Of a DNA stretch of 64,000 nucleotides, positions 8,693 through 18,549 are shown in pieces (position 1 is the stretch's first letter; each line of letters starts with the position of its first letter). A program made the translations under genes and the position numbers. Under the pieces are notes generated by a model, which was given only the letters and a program-made list of their open reading frames with translations, made no database searches and was not told the origin of the DNA. The stretch comes from an uncultured Cellvibrionales bacterium (GTDB lineage Bacteria > Pseudomonadota > Gammaproteobacteria > Pseudomonadales > Cellvibrionaceae), in NCBI GenBank assembly GCA_913020115.1, contig CAJWBQ010000004.1, forward strand, positions 62,001-126,000, in the 5' to 3' direction.

Positions 8693-10780
8693 TTATTGAT
8701 CGGCTATGCACACCAGCGCATCCACCGCCATAACACCGCTCTCGAGCACCAACAGTGGATTAACATCCAATTCTGAGATTACCCTTGCATGCTCTTCAGC
8801 ATATTTCGCGATTGCCATAATAGCATCAACCGTCGCGTCAATGTCTCCTGCGGCACGCCCACGAAAGCCAGACATCAACTTATAGACTTTGAGGTTTTCA
8901 ACCGCCGCCCGCACCGACTCGGGTGTTGTGGGCAAAAGTAGGCTGCAGCTATCGTGTAATAACTCAACCAACATTCCCCCTGCACCAATCACTAATGCCA
9001 AACCAAAATTGGCTTCTCTTTTTACCCCAACAATCAGCTCTGCAACCGGTTCAGCACACATTTCCTCAATGAGAATTTTATCTATCAAGAGACTTTTGTC
9101 CTGCTTCTCTATCATTTTACTCACGGCGTCCTGCAATTGATCGGCGCTACGAATATTCAGTACCACTGCCCCTGACTCAGTTTTATGAGGTAAATCGGCG
9201 GAAACAATTTTTGCGACCACAGGATAGGACAGATTTTTTGCGGCCTCAGGAATATCGGCAGGCGCCACCAAGCAAGAATTCGGGGTAGGTAAACCAAATA
9301 ATTTTAAGGCTTGCTTACTGTCCCATTCATCTAAGGTCTTAGGTTCTGTACGCAGAGGCTCTGCGGCCAATAAAGGCGCGCTAAGCTCGGCGTCAGACTG
9401 CAATAATTGTTGCCGAGTCTGGCAATAGCTCATCATATTACCGATGGCTTGCAAACCCTCCTGCACTCCCTGTAAGGCAGGCACACCAGCCCTATGCAGC
9501 ATTTCCCTAGCACTCTGGGGCATCAACTCTGGAAAAATTGACGCGACAGCGCCTGGAATTCCTAGAGACGCAAGAACATCTTTAAACACCTCGGCTATGA
9601 GAATACAGTCTGGCCTTTCTCCGGTTTCTTCAGAAGGAAAATCAATGACCAATAAACCATAATCGTAGCCCTCCTCCAACAGCGTTGTAATGGTTTTTGT
9701 TAAGGCCTCACGATTGCCCCAAATTGCTGTGGTGAAATCTAAGGGGTTGGCTACATTCGCAAAAACAGGCAATATTTTTTCTAAGGTCAGTGCTTGCTGC
9801 GCCGTAGGTTGAGGCAAATTCACATCATTAGCTTCACTGTAATCGGCAATCATACCTGCATCACCCCCGGAATCGGCGAGTGCAGCCACCCGAGAACCTC
9901 TAGGTAGATCACCCAGGGACAAGACTTTTAAGGTCTCTACAAATGCGACTGGGCCATCTACGCGAATGACACCTAGACGGTCAAACAAGGTGTTATAGAG
10001 TTCATCTGAACCCGCTAAAGAGCTAGTGTGACTCAAGGCCAACTCCGCCCCAATTGCCGACACTCCAGATTTAAGCGCAACAATTGGCACGCCTTTGATC
10101 AAAGCTTGTTTGGCAGCTTCTGCAAATGCTTGGACATTTTTCAGCCCTTCCAAATGCACACCAATCGCCGTAACACGAGGCTCTTCCAATAAATTTAGAA
10201 TGAGATCAGCCACATCCACACTGGCTTGGTTCCCCACACTAACCAAATAGGCAATGGGCAGACTTCGATCAGTCATAGAAAGATTGTAAGCAAAATTGCC
10301 ACTTTGGGTGAGCACCGCAACCCCTTTATCCACCAACTGACCACCGTAAGCCGCAGGCCATAGCGCAGCACCGTGCAAATAATCGAGCAAGCCATAGCAG
10401 TTGGGGCCAATGAGGGCCACATCACCGGCATTTGCCAACAACTGTCGCTGCAACTCTTCTCCTTCAGCATCCATTTCCGCGAAACCAGAGGCGTAACACA
10501 CCGCCCCACCCGCGCCAATTTCCGCCAGTTCTTTAACAATTTTTACTGTAATCTCTCGACCTGTAGCAATAAAACTAGCATCCGGCGCGCGAGGAAGATC
10601 TTTTACCGACGCAAAACAAGGCACGCCATTTATCTCAGCGGCCTTGGGATTGACCAACCAAATGTCACCCTTGAAGCCACCCTCTTTGCAACGCCGAACT
10701 GACTCGGCCATAGCGGCACCACCAACAAAGGCAATAGACGTGGGCGCCATTAAACGATTTAGATTTTTTGAATTAACCAT
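8693..10780 (-). CDS. NDP-forming acyl-CoA synthetase (fused alpha-beta)
   Basis: A 695-residue single-chain acyl-CoA synthetase: CoA-binding domain (about 1-130), succinyl-CoA-ligase-like domains (about 150-450) with the phospho-His region ALSHTSSLAGSDE (His251), and an ATP-grasp domain (about 480-695). It makes an acyl-CoA from the free acid, CoA and ATP with ADP plus phosphate as products. The start at 10780 (MVNSKNLNRLMAPTSIAFVGG) matches the family; the frame extends to 10831 without homology. It is flanked by acyl-CoA dehydrogenase upstream and the AruI-like decarboxylase downstream. In this context it would activate the acid made by the aldehyde dehydrogenase, such as 4-guanidinobutanoate; that substrate is inferred. 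Confidence 0.85.
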   Translation of the reverse strand: MVNSKNLNRLMAPTSIAFVGGAAMAESVRRCKEGGFKGDIWLVNPKAAEINGVPCFASVKDLPRAPDASFIATGREITVKIVKELAEIGAGGAVCYASGFAEMDAEGEELQRQLLANAGDVALIGPNCYGLLDYLHGAALWPAAYGGQLVDKGVAVLTQSGNFAYNLSMTDRSLPIAYLVSVGNQASVDVADLILNLLEEPRVTAIGVHLEGLKNVQAFAEAAKQALIKGVPIVALKSGVSAIGAELALSHTSSLAGSDELYNTLFDRLGVIRVDGPVAFVETLKVLSLGDLPRGSRVAALADSGGDAGMIADYSEANDVNLPQPTAQQALTLEKILPVFANVANPLDFTTAIWGNREALTKTITTLLEEGYDYGLLVIDFPSEETGERPDCILIAEVFKDVLASLGIPGAVASIFPELMPQSAREMLHRAGVPALQGVQEGLQAIGNMMSYCQTRQQLLQSDAELSAPLLAAEPLRTEPKTLDEWDSKQALKLFGLPTPNSCLVAPADIPEAAKNLSYPVVAKIVSADLPHKTESGAVVLNIRSADQLQDAVSKMIEKQDKSLLIDKILIEEMCAEPVAELIVGVKREANFGLALVIGAGGMLVELLHDSCSLLLPTTPESVRAAVENLKVYKLMSGFRGRAAGDIDATVDAIMAIAKYAEEHARVISELDVNPLLVLESGVMAVDALVCIADQ

Positions 10781-10873
10781 AACAACAACCGAGAAAAAGT
10801 AGGTCTTTTCAGCAACAGCCGGCAAAGACAAAAGAATTGATGGCTTCGAACAAATGATCCAAAGCTATTGGTT

Positions 10874-12034
10874 TTAACATCCAAAAGGACGCAGCAACTC
10901 ACGGGAAATAATGTGCTGTTGAATTTCAGAGGTGCCTTCCCAAATACGTTCAATGCGCGCATTGCGCCAAATTCTTTCGATCGGCAGCTCATCCATCAAA
11001 CCCATGCCACCAAATAGCTGTACCGAATCATCGCTTACTTGGGCCAAGGCCTCACTGGCAAACAATTTCGCCATCCCAGCGTCGCCATCACTCATCGTGC
11101 CCTGATCCATCTTCCACGCCGTCTGCAGAGTTAATATATCGGCCGCTTGTATTTGCGTCGCCATATTAGCTAATTTGAATGATACGCCTTGGTTCTTACC
11201 AATGGCTTGGCCAAACTGTTTGCGATTCGCACACCACTCCACAGACAGGTTCATAGCGCGTTGTGCTTGGCCAACGCAATTCGCGGCAACCATGACACGC
11301 CCTGCTACCAACCAGTCATTGGCAACAGCCCAGCCTTTACCGACTTCACCAAGTACCTTCGAGGCAGGCACTCGACAATTATCGAAAAACAATTCGTAGG
11401 TGTGATAACCGCGGTTACTCACACATTTAGGACCACGACGGATCACTAAGCCTTCGCTGTCATTGTCCACCAAAAAAGCGGTTACTTGATTGCGAGAGCG
11501 ACCATTTTTTTCTTCGCTGCCCGTTACTGCAAACACAATGGAGTAGTCTGCGTGGCCCGCGTGGCTAATAAAATGTTTACTGCCATTGATTACATAGTCG
11601 TCGCCATCTAGAACTGCCTTGGTTCTAATACCCGCAGCATCTGAACCGGCATCGGGTTCCGTTAAGGCAAAACAATCTATTTTTTCACCACGAATGGTAG
11701 GCAGTAGGTACTCTTCAATTTGATCGCCCTTACAGGCCATCAGAATTTTCGAAGGTCTCGCAACAAACACATGCAGGGCCCAACCCACTTTGGCTAGCTC
11801 ACGCTCAATAAGGGACTGCGTGAAATAATCGAGCCCGCCACCGCCAACAGACTCCGGCATGTTGAACGCGTACAAGCCCAATTCTATAGCCTTGTTACGA
11901 ATTTGTGCTGCGAGCTCTGGCGAGACCGCATCCGCCGCGTCAACTTCTGCCTCATAGGGTATAAGTTCTTTTTCAACAAAAGCCTTAACCGTATCAACGA
12001 GCATTTCTTGTTCATTACTTAGAGAAAAATTCAT
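10874..12034 (-). CDS. Acyl-CoA dehydrogenase
   Basis: A 386-residue flavoprotein with the usual helical N-terminal domain, central beta-domain (ALTEPDAGSDAAGI) and C-terminal helical domain (NRKQFGQAIGKNQG). The catalytic base is Glu366 in RIWEGTSEIQQ. It introduces the alpha,beta double bond into an acyl-CoA and passes electrons to ETF. Start at 12034 is preceded by GGAAGGT that overlaps the end of the enoyl-CoA hydratase gene (6-bp gap), so the two are translated from one message. Together with the synthetase and hydratase it forms a partial beta-oxidation set for a specific acid. Confidence 0.9.
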   Translation of the reverse strand: MNFSLSNEQEMLVDTVKAFVEKELIPYEAEVDAADAVSPELAAQIRNKAIELGLYAFNMPESVGGGGLDYFTQSLIERELAKVGWALHVFVARPSKILMACKGDQIEEYLLPTIRGEKIDCFALTEPDAGSDAAGIRTKAVLDGDDYVINGSKHFISHAGHADYSIVFAVTGSEEKNGRSRNQVTAFLVDNDSEGLVIRRGPKCVSNRGYHTYELFFDNCRVPASKVLGEVGKGWAVANDWLVAGRVMVAANCVGQAQRAMNLSVEWCANRKQFGQAIGKNQGVSFKLANMATQIQAADILTLQTAWKMDQGTMSDGDAGMAKLFASEALAQVSDDSVQLFGGMGLMDELPIERIWRNARIERIWEGTSEIQQHIISRELLRPFGC

Positions 12035-12040
12035 AACTAT

Positions 12041-12823
12041 TTACCTTCCACAGAAATTGGCGGGACGTTTTTCAATTGACGCTTGCAAAGCTTCATTAGC
12101 ATCTTCACTGCGACCACATTCGAGGCCCGCTTGGTGTTCTAGCTTCAGCTGCTGCGAGAAGCTATTTTGGCCGCTCGCCTGCAAAAGTTGTTTGGTTTTT
12201 ACGTGTGCAAATGTGGGCCCAGAAGCGAGCTGCGCAATAAATTTTTGCGTTTCAGCTTCAAAATCATCTGCGGCTATACTTTCGCTTACCATACCTTTGG
12301 ATTTCGCTAATTGGGCGGTCCAAGGTTGATCAAAAAACAAAAATTGTTTCGCCGCTTCAACACCGATTAGGCGCGGCAATAACCAACTACCACCAGCATC
12401 TGGGGTGTAGGCCATGGAGGTATACCCGGCAATAAATTTCGCACTGTCGACGGCCAAGCGGAAATCGCAACTTAACGCCATGTCTAGGCCGGCGCCAACC
12501 GCGGCCCCGTTTACCACCGCGACACTTGGTTTCGGAAATGACACTATTGACTGCATTAGTAAATGTGCGCTCTCGGTCCAACCATAACTTTCTAATGTGC
12601 CATTGGCCTCAGCGTCAGCCCACTCAGCTAAATCAGCGCCAGCGCAAAATCCTCGGCCAGAACCCGTAATCACTAAACAACGAACAGATGTGTCAGTACT
12701 CGCACCCTGAATGACTTCATTCAATTGTTTTAGCATCGGCACATTCAATGCGTTACGTTGCTCAGGGCGATTTAGCGTTACCGTGCAAATCCCTCCTGAC
12801 ATATCGATGTTTACAGCGCTCAT
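12041..12823 (-). CDS. Enoyl-CoA hydratase/isomerase, PaaG-like crotonase
   Basis: A 260-residue crotonase. The oxyanion-hole segments GRGFCAGADL and AAVGAGLDMAL are present, and the active-site stretch reads MAYTPDAGGSWLLPRLIG, the form seen in PaaG-type hydratase/isomerases rather than in FadB. The start is placed at 12823 (MSAVNIDMSGGICTVTLNRP); upstream in-frame sequence to 13030 has no family likeness. It adds water to a 2-enoyl-CoA or shifts its double bond. It is the first gene of the run leading to BKACE, so the 296-bp gap upstream should hold the main operon promoter. Confidence 0.88.
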   Translation of the reverse strand: MSAVNIDMSGGICTVTLNRPEQRNALNVPMLKQLNEVIQGASTDTSVRCLVITGSGRGFCAGADLAEWADAEANGTLESYGWTESAHLLMQSIVSFPKPSVAVVNGAAVGAGLDMALSCDFRLAVDSAKFIAGYTSMAYTPDAGGSWLLPRLIGVEAAKQFLFFDQPWTAQLAKSKGMVSESIAADDFEAETQKFIAQLASGPTFAHVKTKQLLQASGQNSFSQQLKLEHQAGLECGRSEDANEALQASIEKRPANFCGR

Positions 12824-13119
12824 GGCGTACTCACTTTTTGGGGGTTTTATTTTTAGCGACAGAGAAGAAGGGTAATTCTTAAGCCTTGGCGGCCACTCAA
12901 AATTAGGCTCGCGAGCTGGGTTCGACTGCTGTTGCAACTGGAGTGAATAGTACACCGCTTTTACGCTTGTACAATGTGATGAAAAAAATGGACGCGGGCT
13001 TGAATTATTTTGTAACCGCTTTAAAAACAAAGAGTTACGGAGGGCAATGAAATTAACTAAGGCTTGCTATGAGGAATTATCAAGCCCAGAACCACCCTGC
13101 TGAAGAGTGGCCACGCTCA
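12824..13119. promoter_or_regulatory. Intergenic region, probable promoter of the beta-oxidation/decarboxylase run
   Basis: A 296-bp gap between the LysR gene stop and the enoyl-CoA hydratase start. It contains an inverted GTACA / TGTAC pair (about 12950-12972; the second arm includes TTGTAC at 12967-12972), compatible in size with a LysR-type or TetR-type site. No clear sigma-70 pair was picked. An 18-codon plus-strand frame at 13047 with a good ribosome binding site is not taken as a gene. Confidence 0.4.
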
Positions 13120-14016
13120 CTACTGGAACGCTTTCGCTTCCTCTAGCATCCACTGGCGAAAAAGCTGTATTTTTGTCGTTTCATGACGATCGCGCCTACT
13201 GGCAAGATACCAGTCGAGAGGGTATGGTTTGCGAAAATCAGGGAAGGGCTCGATCAAAACGCCTGTTTCAAGCTCCGTTTTTGCATAAGTGTCTATTGTC
13301 ATCGCTACACCCAAGCCCTGAGCGGCGGTTGTCAAAGCAAGGTCGTAACTATCAAACTCCAATGATGAGTCAAAACTGGCATCACTGATATTATTCAAGC
13401 TTAGCCAATTGAACCAATCGTCGGGGCAAGACGTCACTTGAATGATCGTATGCCTGAGAAGATCTGAAGGTTGTTTGAGGTTTGGGTTTTTCTCCAGGTA
13501 GGCCGGACTGCAAACAGGAAAGCTCTCTCCACCAAAAAGTCGATCGTAATGAACACCGGGGTCATCTGTTTTACCAGAGCGAATACACACATCCACGTCA
13601 TCATGATCAAAGTCAACGTCCGTTAGTGAGGTACTTAGGCGAACTTGAATTTCAGGGTAATCTCGTTGGAATTTTGTTAAATTGGGTATTAGCCAGCGAA
13701 TCGCAAAGGTATTGTAAAGTCTAACCGTAAGAACACTAGGCGCTTGAGGTGCCAGCACCCTTTCTACGCCTTCAGAAAGACCATTAAATCCATCGCGTAA
13801 ATAGGGATACAACTGTTTACCCGCGGCACTGAGACTCACTGAATGTGGCTTACGCACAAACAACTCGATATTGAGGTGTTTTTCCAGCAGCTTTACCTGA
13901 TGACTAATGGCCGAGTGCGATACGCACAATTCGTCGGCCGCGTCACTGAAACTACAATATCGAGCGGCGGCCTCAAAGGCTTTTAAAGAGTTTAAAGGGG
14001 GCAATCTACGTCGCAT
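13120..14016 (-). CDS. LysR-family transcriptional regulator, GcvA-like
   Basis: A 298-residue LTTR. The N-terminal winged HTH starts LPPLNSLKAFEAAARYCSFSDAADELCVSHSAISHQVKLLEKHL and the substrate-binding domain has the GcvA-subgroup pattern (RLSTSLTDVDFDHDDVDVCIRSG). TGAGGTC lies 5 bases before the ATG. It stands directly upstream of the enoyl-CoA hydratase-to-BKACE run and downstream of an MFS gene, all on the minus strand, and probably controls one or both. The inducer is unknown. Confidence 0.88.
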   Translation of the reverse strand: MRRRLPPLNSLKAFEAAARYCSFSDAADELCVSHSAISHQVKLLEKHLNIELFVRKPHSVSLSAAGKQLYPYLRDGFNGLSEGVERVLAPQAPSVLTVRLYNTFAIRWLIPNLTKFQRDYPEIQVRLSTSLTDVDFDHDDVDVCIRSGKTDDPGVHYDRLFGGESFPVCSPAYLEKNPNLKQPSDLLRHTIIQVTSCPDDWFNWLSLNNISDASFDSSLEFDSYDLALTTAAQGLGVAMTIDTYAKTELETGVLIEPFPDFRKPYPLDWYLASRRDRHETTKIQLFRQWMLEEAKAFQ

Positions 14017-14145
14017 ATAAGACCTCAGCGTTTATTGTTCTTAGTCTTCCTGAACATTAGGATACGGAGCAGAGTATCAGCGACCCTAGGATAAACAAGG
14101 CTGCAGAGCACCCGCGTTGTCATCACGTACCTCCGTATCAGAATA

Positions 14146-15339
14146 CTATGGAACTGCATTCGCGAAACGAATGTTCTTTTCCTCGTATCGACGAAGTATT
14201 CCAGCAATGACCATTACCCCAAATACACAGATTGCCGCGGAAGACAAAACAACCGAAGCAAAACCAGACTCGTTCACTATCTGCCCCATCAATGCAGGCC
14301 CAATAGCGTACCCTATTTTTGCGATCGCCAACACCAATAGCACCAAGCGTCCACTTCGATCCATTTGATTGAGAGTACTCATCATCAATGGAATCGCCAG
14401 AGCCCAGAAAAACTGAAACAAAATCAGACTTGCTAGGTATAGGCCTGCTTCAATATCACCCAACAACATCAACATGCACAACAACTCGCCCGCCCCTAAC
14501 AGCAGAAAGGTAAATACCAGACCTAGCTTCTCCCGCAGCCAAACAGCACCGAGTGCCCCCACTAACCCAGAATATGAGGATATAGCCAGAATATTTCCGA
14601 CCTCGCCACTGTCCATACCGGAATTGACTCCGATGCGCTCAATAAAGGCCCATAAGCCGCCCTGGGAAGTAAAGAAAAACAAGCACCCCAACAAGACCCA
14701 AATGCCCTGTAAGGGCACTTTACCGACAGCCCCTCCGGCAACAACGCTTTTATCAATCCCTCGCGACGGCATCAGGCCGCAGAAAAGAAGTGCACTCAGG
14801 CCCATTCCAGCCAGAACATACATTAAACCGGCTAGGCCAAATTCTTTCAGTAAATCAGGTAATAACAGAAACCCAATACTCGTTAGGAAAAATTCTAAGG
14901 CAACAAAGTATGAAAATGCTTTGTCAGCTAGAGCGCAATCGCTTTGGCAAGCCAGCCCGATGGAAAGTGCTAAGCCCCCGCCCAAGCCTGCGACGAAACG
15001 CAGGGCCAGCATTGAGTAAAAGTCCGTAACCGAAGCCGACAATATATTCGCGGCAATTAGCACGATCAAACCCAATGAAACGGCGACACGCCAGTTTACT
15101 TTCCGTACCCAAAAAATACTTAAAGTTGATACAAGCCCCATTCCGGCCATATCGGCAGAAGCCAAATAGCCAATTTGACTATCACTAAAATTGGTATTAT
15201 CCGACAAGCCACCAACAATAATGGGAAGTATTAAAAGCGCCGTGACACCTACTACTGTGATCCATATACTGATCGCCATGACCACCCAGCCGGTAAATTC
15301 ACCGTTTGAGTTTGGCGTTGTTTTATTTTCACTCATCAA
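14146..15339 (-). CDS. MFS transporter (first of a paralogous pair)
   Basis: A 397-residue integral membrane protein with about 12 hydrophobic segments. It shares WAFIERIG, a WVxKVxWRxAV segment and the same overall layout with the MFS protein at 17248, so the two are paralogues in one locus. These proteins fit a broad MFS class without a substrate that can be read from sequence. Uptake of the amino acid or acid degraded by the surrounding enzymes is the natural inference. Starts ATG ATG at 15339/15336; the ribosome binding site is weak. Confidence 0.82.
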   Translation of the reverse strand: MMSENKTTPNSNGEFTGWVVMAISIWITVVGVTALLILPIIVGGLSDNTNFSDSQIGYLASADMAGMGLVSTLSIFWVRKVNWRVAVSLGLIVLIAANILSASVTDFYSMLALRFVAGLGGGLALSIGLACQSDCALADKAFSYFVALEFFLTSIGFLLLPDLLKEFGLAGLMYVLAGMGLSALLFCGLMPSRGIDKSVVAGGAVGKVPLQGIWVLLGCLFFFTSQGGLWAFIERIGVNSGMDSGEVGNILAISSYSGLVGALGAVWLREKLGLVFTFLLLGAGELLCMLMLLGDIEAGLYLASLILFQFFWALAIPLMMSTLNQMDRSGRLVLLVLAIAKIGYAIGPALMGQIVNESGFASVVLSSAAICVFGVMVIAGILRRYEEKNIRFANAVP

Positions 15340-15441
15340 AAGACCACTTTTATTATTTTGAATACAAATTGTACCTAGGAGAGTACATACAAATATATGA
15401 CACCGACTCCATTTTTTGGGCGCTGATACAGGAAGAAATAT

Positions 15442-16824
15442 TTATTGTAAAATTTTCCCAAAGTTCATCATTTCAGCAGGGTCAAATGTTGTTTTTATTC
15501 GACGCATTAACGCTAATTCATTCTGACTACGGCTATAAGACAGCCACTTACGTTTTTCTAGACCAATTCCGTGTTCAGCAGAGATCGAACCAGAAAACTT
15601 TTTCACTAGGGTATAAACCAACAGTTCAATGTCTTCAATGAACGGCTGCCCTTCTCGCTCAGCCCAGATCGCTAAATGTAAGTTGCCGTCACCTAAGTGA
15701 CCATAAATATACACTTCATTCACTTGACTATATCCATCGACCTGGGCTTTGAGTTGATCTGTAAAGCTTTCCATCGATGAAATTTTTAAACTGACATCAA
15801 AGCAGGCCCATTCGCCCCTGCTGTGCTCTAGAGGCTCGGGGTTGTCGCGTATTTGCCAAAGTTCTTCACGTTCAGACTCAGTTTTAACGACAACACCATC
15901 AACTATTAGGGATTGTTCAAATGCTGATTCTAGGACGGCGTTAAAAGCCTCTCCATCAAGTGCCTGATCGCCTCCGGCGTACTCTGCCAGCACATAATAG
16001 TTATAGTCACTCGCAATCGGCTCACGACCAGGCATTAAGCTTGAGGCATTCAGCTTAAAATATTCGTTCCACATTACCTCGTAGGCGCTCAATCCGCCGG
16101 GCAAACGAGATTGGAATGTTTTTAGCAGTGTTGTTAGATTTTCGAAGCTATCACAGGCCAATAACGCGGTGGACCGACTCATAGGCTGATCCCACAATCT
16201 TAGTACCGCCTTGGTGATTACACCTAGAGTGCCTTCACTGCCACAAAAGAGATTATTTAGATCATAGCCAGTGTTGTTTTTTAAGGATTCGTTCAAGGAG
16301 CTTATAATGGTTCCATCTGGCAGAACCACTTCTACTCCCAGCAATAACGCTCTGGCCATGCCGTATTTCAAGACCATGGTACCCCCCGCATTTGTTGCAA
16401 GAATACCGCCAATGGTGCAGGAACCACGTGCACCGAAGTCCATTGGGAACATCAAATGAGACTCCGCGAGCGTGTTCTGTAGGGTTTCCAAGATAAGACC
16501 AGCCTCTACCGTGACGGTATAATTCACTTCATCTAAGGAAACAATATTATTCATTTTTTCCAGTGATATAATTATATCGTCTGCAGTGCTTAAGCAGCTT
16601 TCCACTAAATTAGTACGCCCACCCTGCGGAACAAGATTTTGACCCTGCTGGTGACACAGGGCCATGACGGCCGCGAGGTCTTCGGTACTTTCGGGGCGGA
16701 CTATGGCCATCGCCAACAGGGGGCTATTGTCCCAATAGGAAACATTCCGCGCACTAATGTCGTCGCCTACCAACACTGACTTTGCACCCAGAAGACCTAC
16801 TAATTGCTCAAGGATATCGCTCAT
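15442..16824 (-). CDS. GlcD/D-2-hydroxyacid dehydrogenase-like FAD-linked oxidase
   Basis: A 460-residue two-domain flavoprotein: PCMH-type FAD-binding domain (about 35-215; GGRTNLVE, GARGSCTIGGILATNAGG, FCGSEGTLGVIT) and the FAD-oxidase C-terminal domain with the metal-binding GHLGDGNLHL and EHGIGLEKR. Enzymes of this family oxidise D-2-hydroxyacids (lactate, 2-hydroxyglutarate, glycolate) to 2-oxoacids. In this locus it offers a further route to a 2-oxoacid that the AruI-like decarboxylase could use. It lies between the two paralogous MFS genes. Confidence 0.87.
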   Translation of the reverse strand: MSDILEQLVGLLGAKSVLVGDDISARNVSYWDNSPLLAMAIVRPESTEDLAAVMALCHQQGQNLVPQGGRTNLVESCLSTADDIIISLEKMNNIVSLDEVNYTVTVEAGLILETLQNTLAESHLMFPMDFGARGSCTIGGILATNAGGTMVLKYGMARALLLGVEVVLPDGTIISSLNESLKNNTGYDLNNLFCGSEGTLGVITKAVLRLWDQPMSRSTALLACDSFENLTTLLKTFQSRLPGGLSAYEVMWNEYFKLNASSLMPGREPIASDYNYYVLAEYAGGDQALDGEAFNAVLESAFEQSLIVDGVVVKTESEREELWQIRDNPEPLEHSRGEWACFDVSLKISSMESFTDQLKAQVDGYSQVNEVYIYGHLGDGNLHLAIWAEREGQPFIEDIELLVYTLVKKFSGSISAEHGIGLEKRKWLSYSRSQNELALMRRIKTTFDPAEMMNFGKILQ

Positions 16825-17247
16825 AAAAATTCCACTCTAAAAACGAAGCTGACAATAGATTCACCTCAAGCCCATAGTTAGGCAGCCGTCTTTATTCAGA
16901 CCATGCTTAACTCAAGAAGCCATAAGGATAGCGCTATAACGAATCTACGCAGTATATCTAGCAAAGGATAATTGAGGCTAAATTTTGACTCAATTGAGAA
17001 TTTCTAGCTCCAGCATGAGTTTTTCAAGTGCTTCGTCAACTGGCAATTCCTAGCAAAATATCGCTAAGCGCAAGACACAGCTCGAATTAATCCTAGTTTT
17101 TGTCAGTATCAGTAAGGTCTCATAATCGCCTGACACTCAAATCTTAACAATTAGTATTGTACGAATGTTCAGTTTCTATTGACAAGATTTTTAGCAACTG
17201 CTCAAATGACTGCGCATTCTCGAGCAGACTTTAAGGTATTGAACCGC
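16825..17247. promoter_or_regulatory. Intergenic region between divergent FAD oxidase and MFS genes
   Basis: A 423-bp gap holding the two divergent promoters. Seen: a perfect 10-bp palindrome CTCAATTGAG at 16989-16998, and TTGTAC at 17157-17162 in an imperfect palindrome (ATTGTACG AA TGTTCAGT). No small gene or RNA gene could be supported. Confidence 0.45.
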
Positions 17248-18519
17248 ATGTCCGATCAAATAAATTGTCCAGATGCCCTCGCCGCGAGCCTCATAAACTC
17301 CGATGTAGTAACCCTTACAAAACCTCAAGTGAGGCGTTTCGGCCAAGCAATAGACTACTTTGTAGTAGCCAGCGTACTGACAGTAAATAATCTGGTTTAT
17401 AATACCTTGTTTATTATCCTCGGAGCATTAGCGACACAGCGCGGATATGACGAAAAACAAATTGGGTTTTTAGGCTCCGCTTTCTTATTTGGGCAACTAA
17501 TCGCCAATTTGTCCGGCGCTCTTTGGGTGAACAAGGTTGATTGGAGATTAGCCGTTGGCGGATCAGGTGTTGCTTGCGCCTTATTTATGGCAGGCGCGGC
17601 CTTCGTTAACTACACCACCCTCATTGGCTTCTACCTACTAGCCGGCAGCATGACAGGTGTGGCCTTGTCTTGCGCGTTCTGCCATATGAGCGGCATGCAA
17701 AATCCGGTTCGCGCTTATTCAATATCCTTGATTATGCAGTGTCTGGTAGCGGGCGCGGTGATTCTTATTTTACAATCTTACATCTTACCGAGATTTGGTT
17801 TTGCTGGCCTTAGCTATACCATCGCAGCGACCTTTGCTCTTGCAATTTTTTCCGCACCTTGGCTACCAAAAAGCGCTGAGGGAGACAGGGCCAAAAAGCA
17901 CTTAGCAACTGCCGACACGAAATTAGAATCAACCCCAAAGGCCGCGACTAAAGCTATACGCCTTCTGTCAAAAGATTCAATTTTACCCATGCTGGGGCTA
18001 TTGGCGATTGCCGTATATTTTCTTGGCCAGACAAGTATTTGGGCTTTCATTGAGAGGATCGGCAACACCAAGGGTTTTGATGCTAGCTCCATAGGAAGCA
18101 TGAGTGCCGCGGTGTTAATTCTCTGTTCGCTGGGCGCCTGGGCGGCTAGCATAACAGGTCAGCGCCTAGGCAATATTAAACCTTTATTTATAGGTACTAT
18201 AGGATTTTTAGTCGCTATAATCGTTTTATATTATAGTAACAGTCGACTGGGGTATTTCCTCTCTTTTCTCCTCTATGCCTCTGCCTGGAACTACGTTCTT
18301 CCCTACCAGCTACTCATGGTGTCTCAGGGAGAAAAAAATAGTGTTTACGCCTCAATTATCCCTGCCTTTCAGTCCGTTGGTGCATCAGCCGGACCCGCCG
18401 TCGTAGGGCTTCTGGTGGTGGGTGGCAACAGCTATGTCCCAGCCTATTTACTGGCCATAAGCACGGCAATATTCAGCTTGGCGATCTTCTTGGTAGTGCA
18501 CTTTAAATCGAAGAAATAG
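17248..18519 (+). CDS. MFS transporter (second of a paralogous pair)
   Basis: About 423 residues with roughly 12 membrane segments and a basic loop in the middle (GDRAKKHLATADTK). It is paralogous to the MFS protein at 14146-15339: both carry WAFIERIG and a WV(R/N)KV(N/D)WRxAV segment. The start at 17248 (MSDQINCPDALAASL) is chosen because TAAGGT lies 10 bases upstream; the frame is open to a TTG at 17179 and an ATG at 17206, so the start is uncertain. Transport of the substrate of this catabolic locus is inferred. Confidence 0.8.
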   Translation: MSDQINCPDALAASLINSDVVTLTKPQVRRFGQAIDYFVVASVLTVNNLVYNTLFIILGALATQRGYDEKQIGFLGSAFLFGQLIANLSGALWVNKVDWRLAVGGSGVACALFMAGAAFVNYTTLIGFYLLAGSMTGVALSCAFCHMSGMQNPVRAYSISLIMQCLVAGAVILILQSYILPRFGFAGLSYTIAATFALAIFSAPWLPKSAEGDRAKKHLATADTKLESTPKAATKAIRLLSKDSILPMLGLLAIAVYFLGQTSIWAFIERIGNTKGFDASSIGSMSAAVLILCSLGAWAASITGQRLGNIKPLFIGTIGFLVAIIVLYYSNSRLGYFLSFLLYASAWNYVLPYQLLMVSQGEKNSVYASIIPAFQSVGASAGPAVVGLLVVGGNSYVPAYLLAISTAIFSLAIFLVVHFKSKK

Positions 18520-18549
18520 AAAACTTTTCTGGCGGCGAGAAAATTCGAC

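Noticed and set aside
13047..13103. 18-codon frame with GGAGGG before its ATG, upstream of the enoyl-CoA hydratase gene
   Set aside because: Too short, and on the strand opposite to the neighbouring genes; no sign of a leader-peptide structure.
14474..15019. 181-codon plus-strand frame inside the first MFS gene
   Set aside because: Antisense shadow of a membrane protein; Pro/Arg/Ser-rich composition typical of such shadows.
18520..18549. TTTTCT/AGAAAA stem between the second MFS gene and the TetR gene
   Set aside because: AT-only weak stem; may help termination of convergent genes but cannot be supported.
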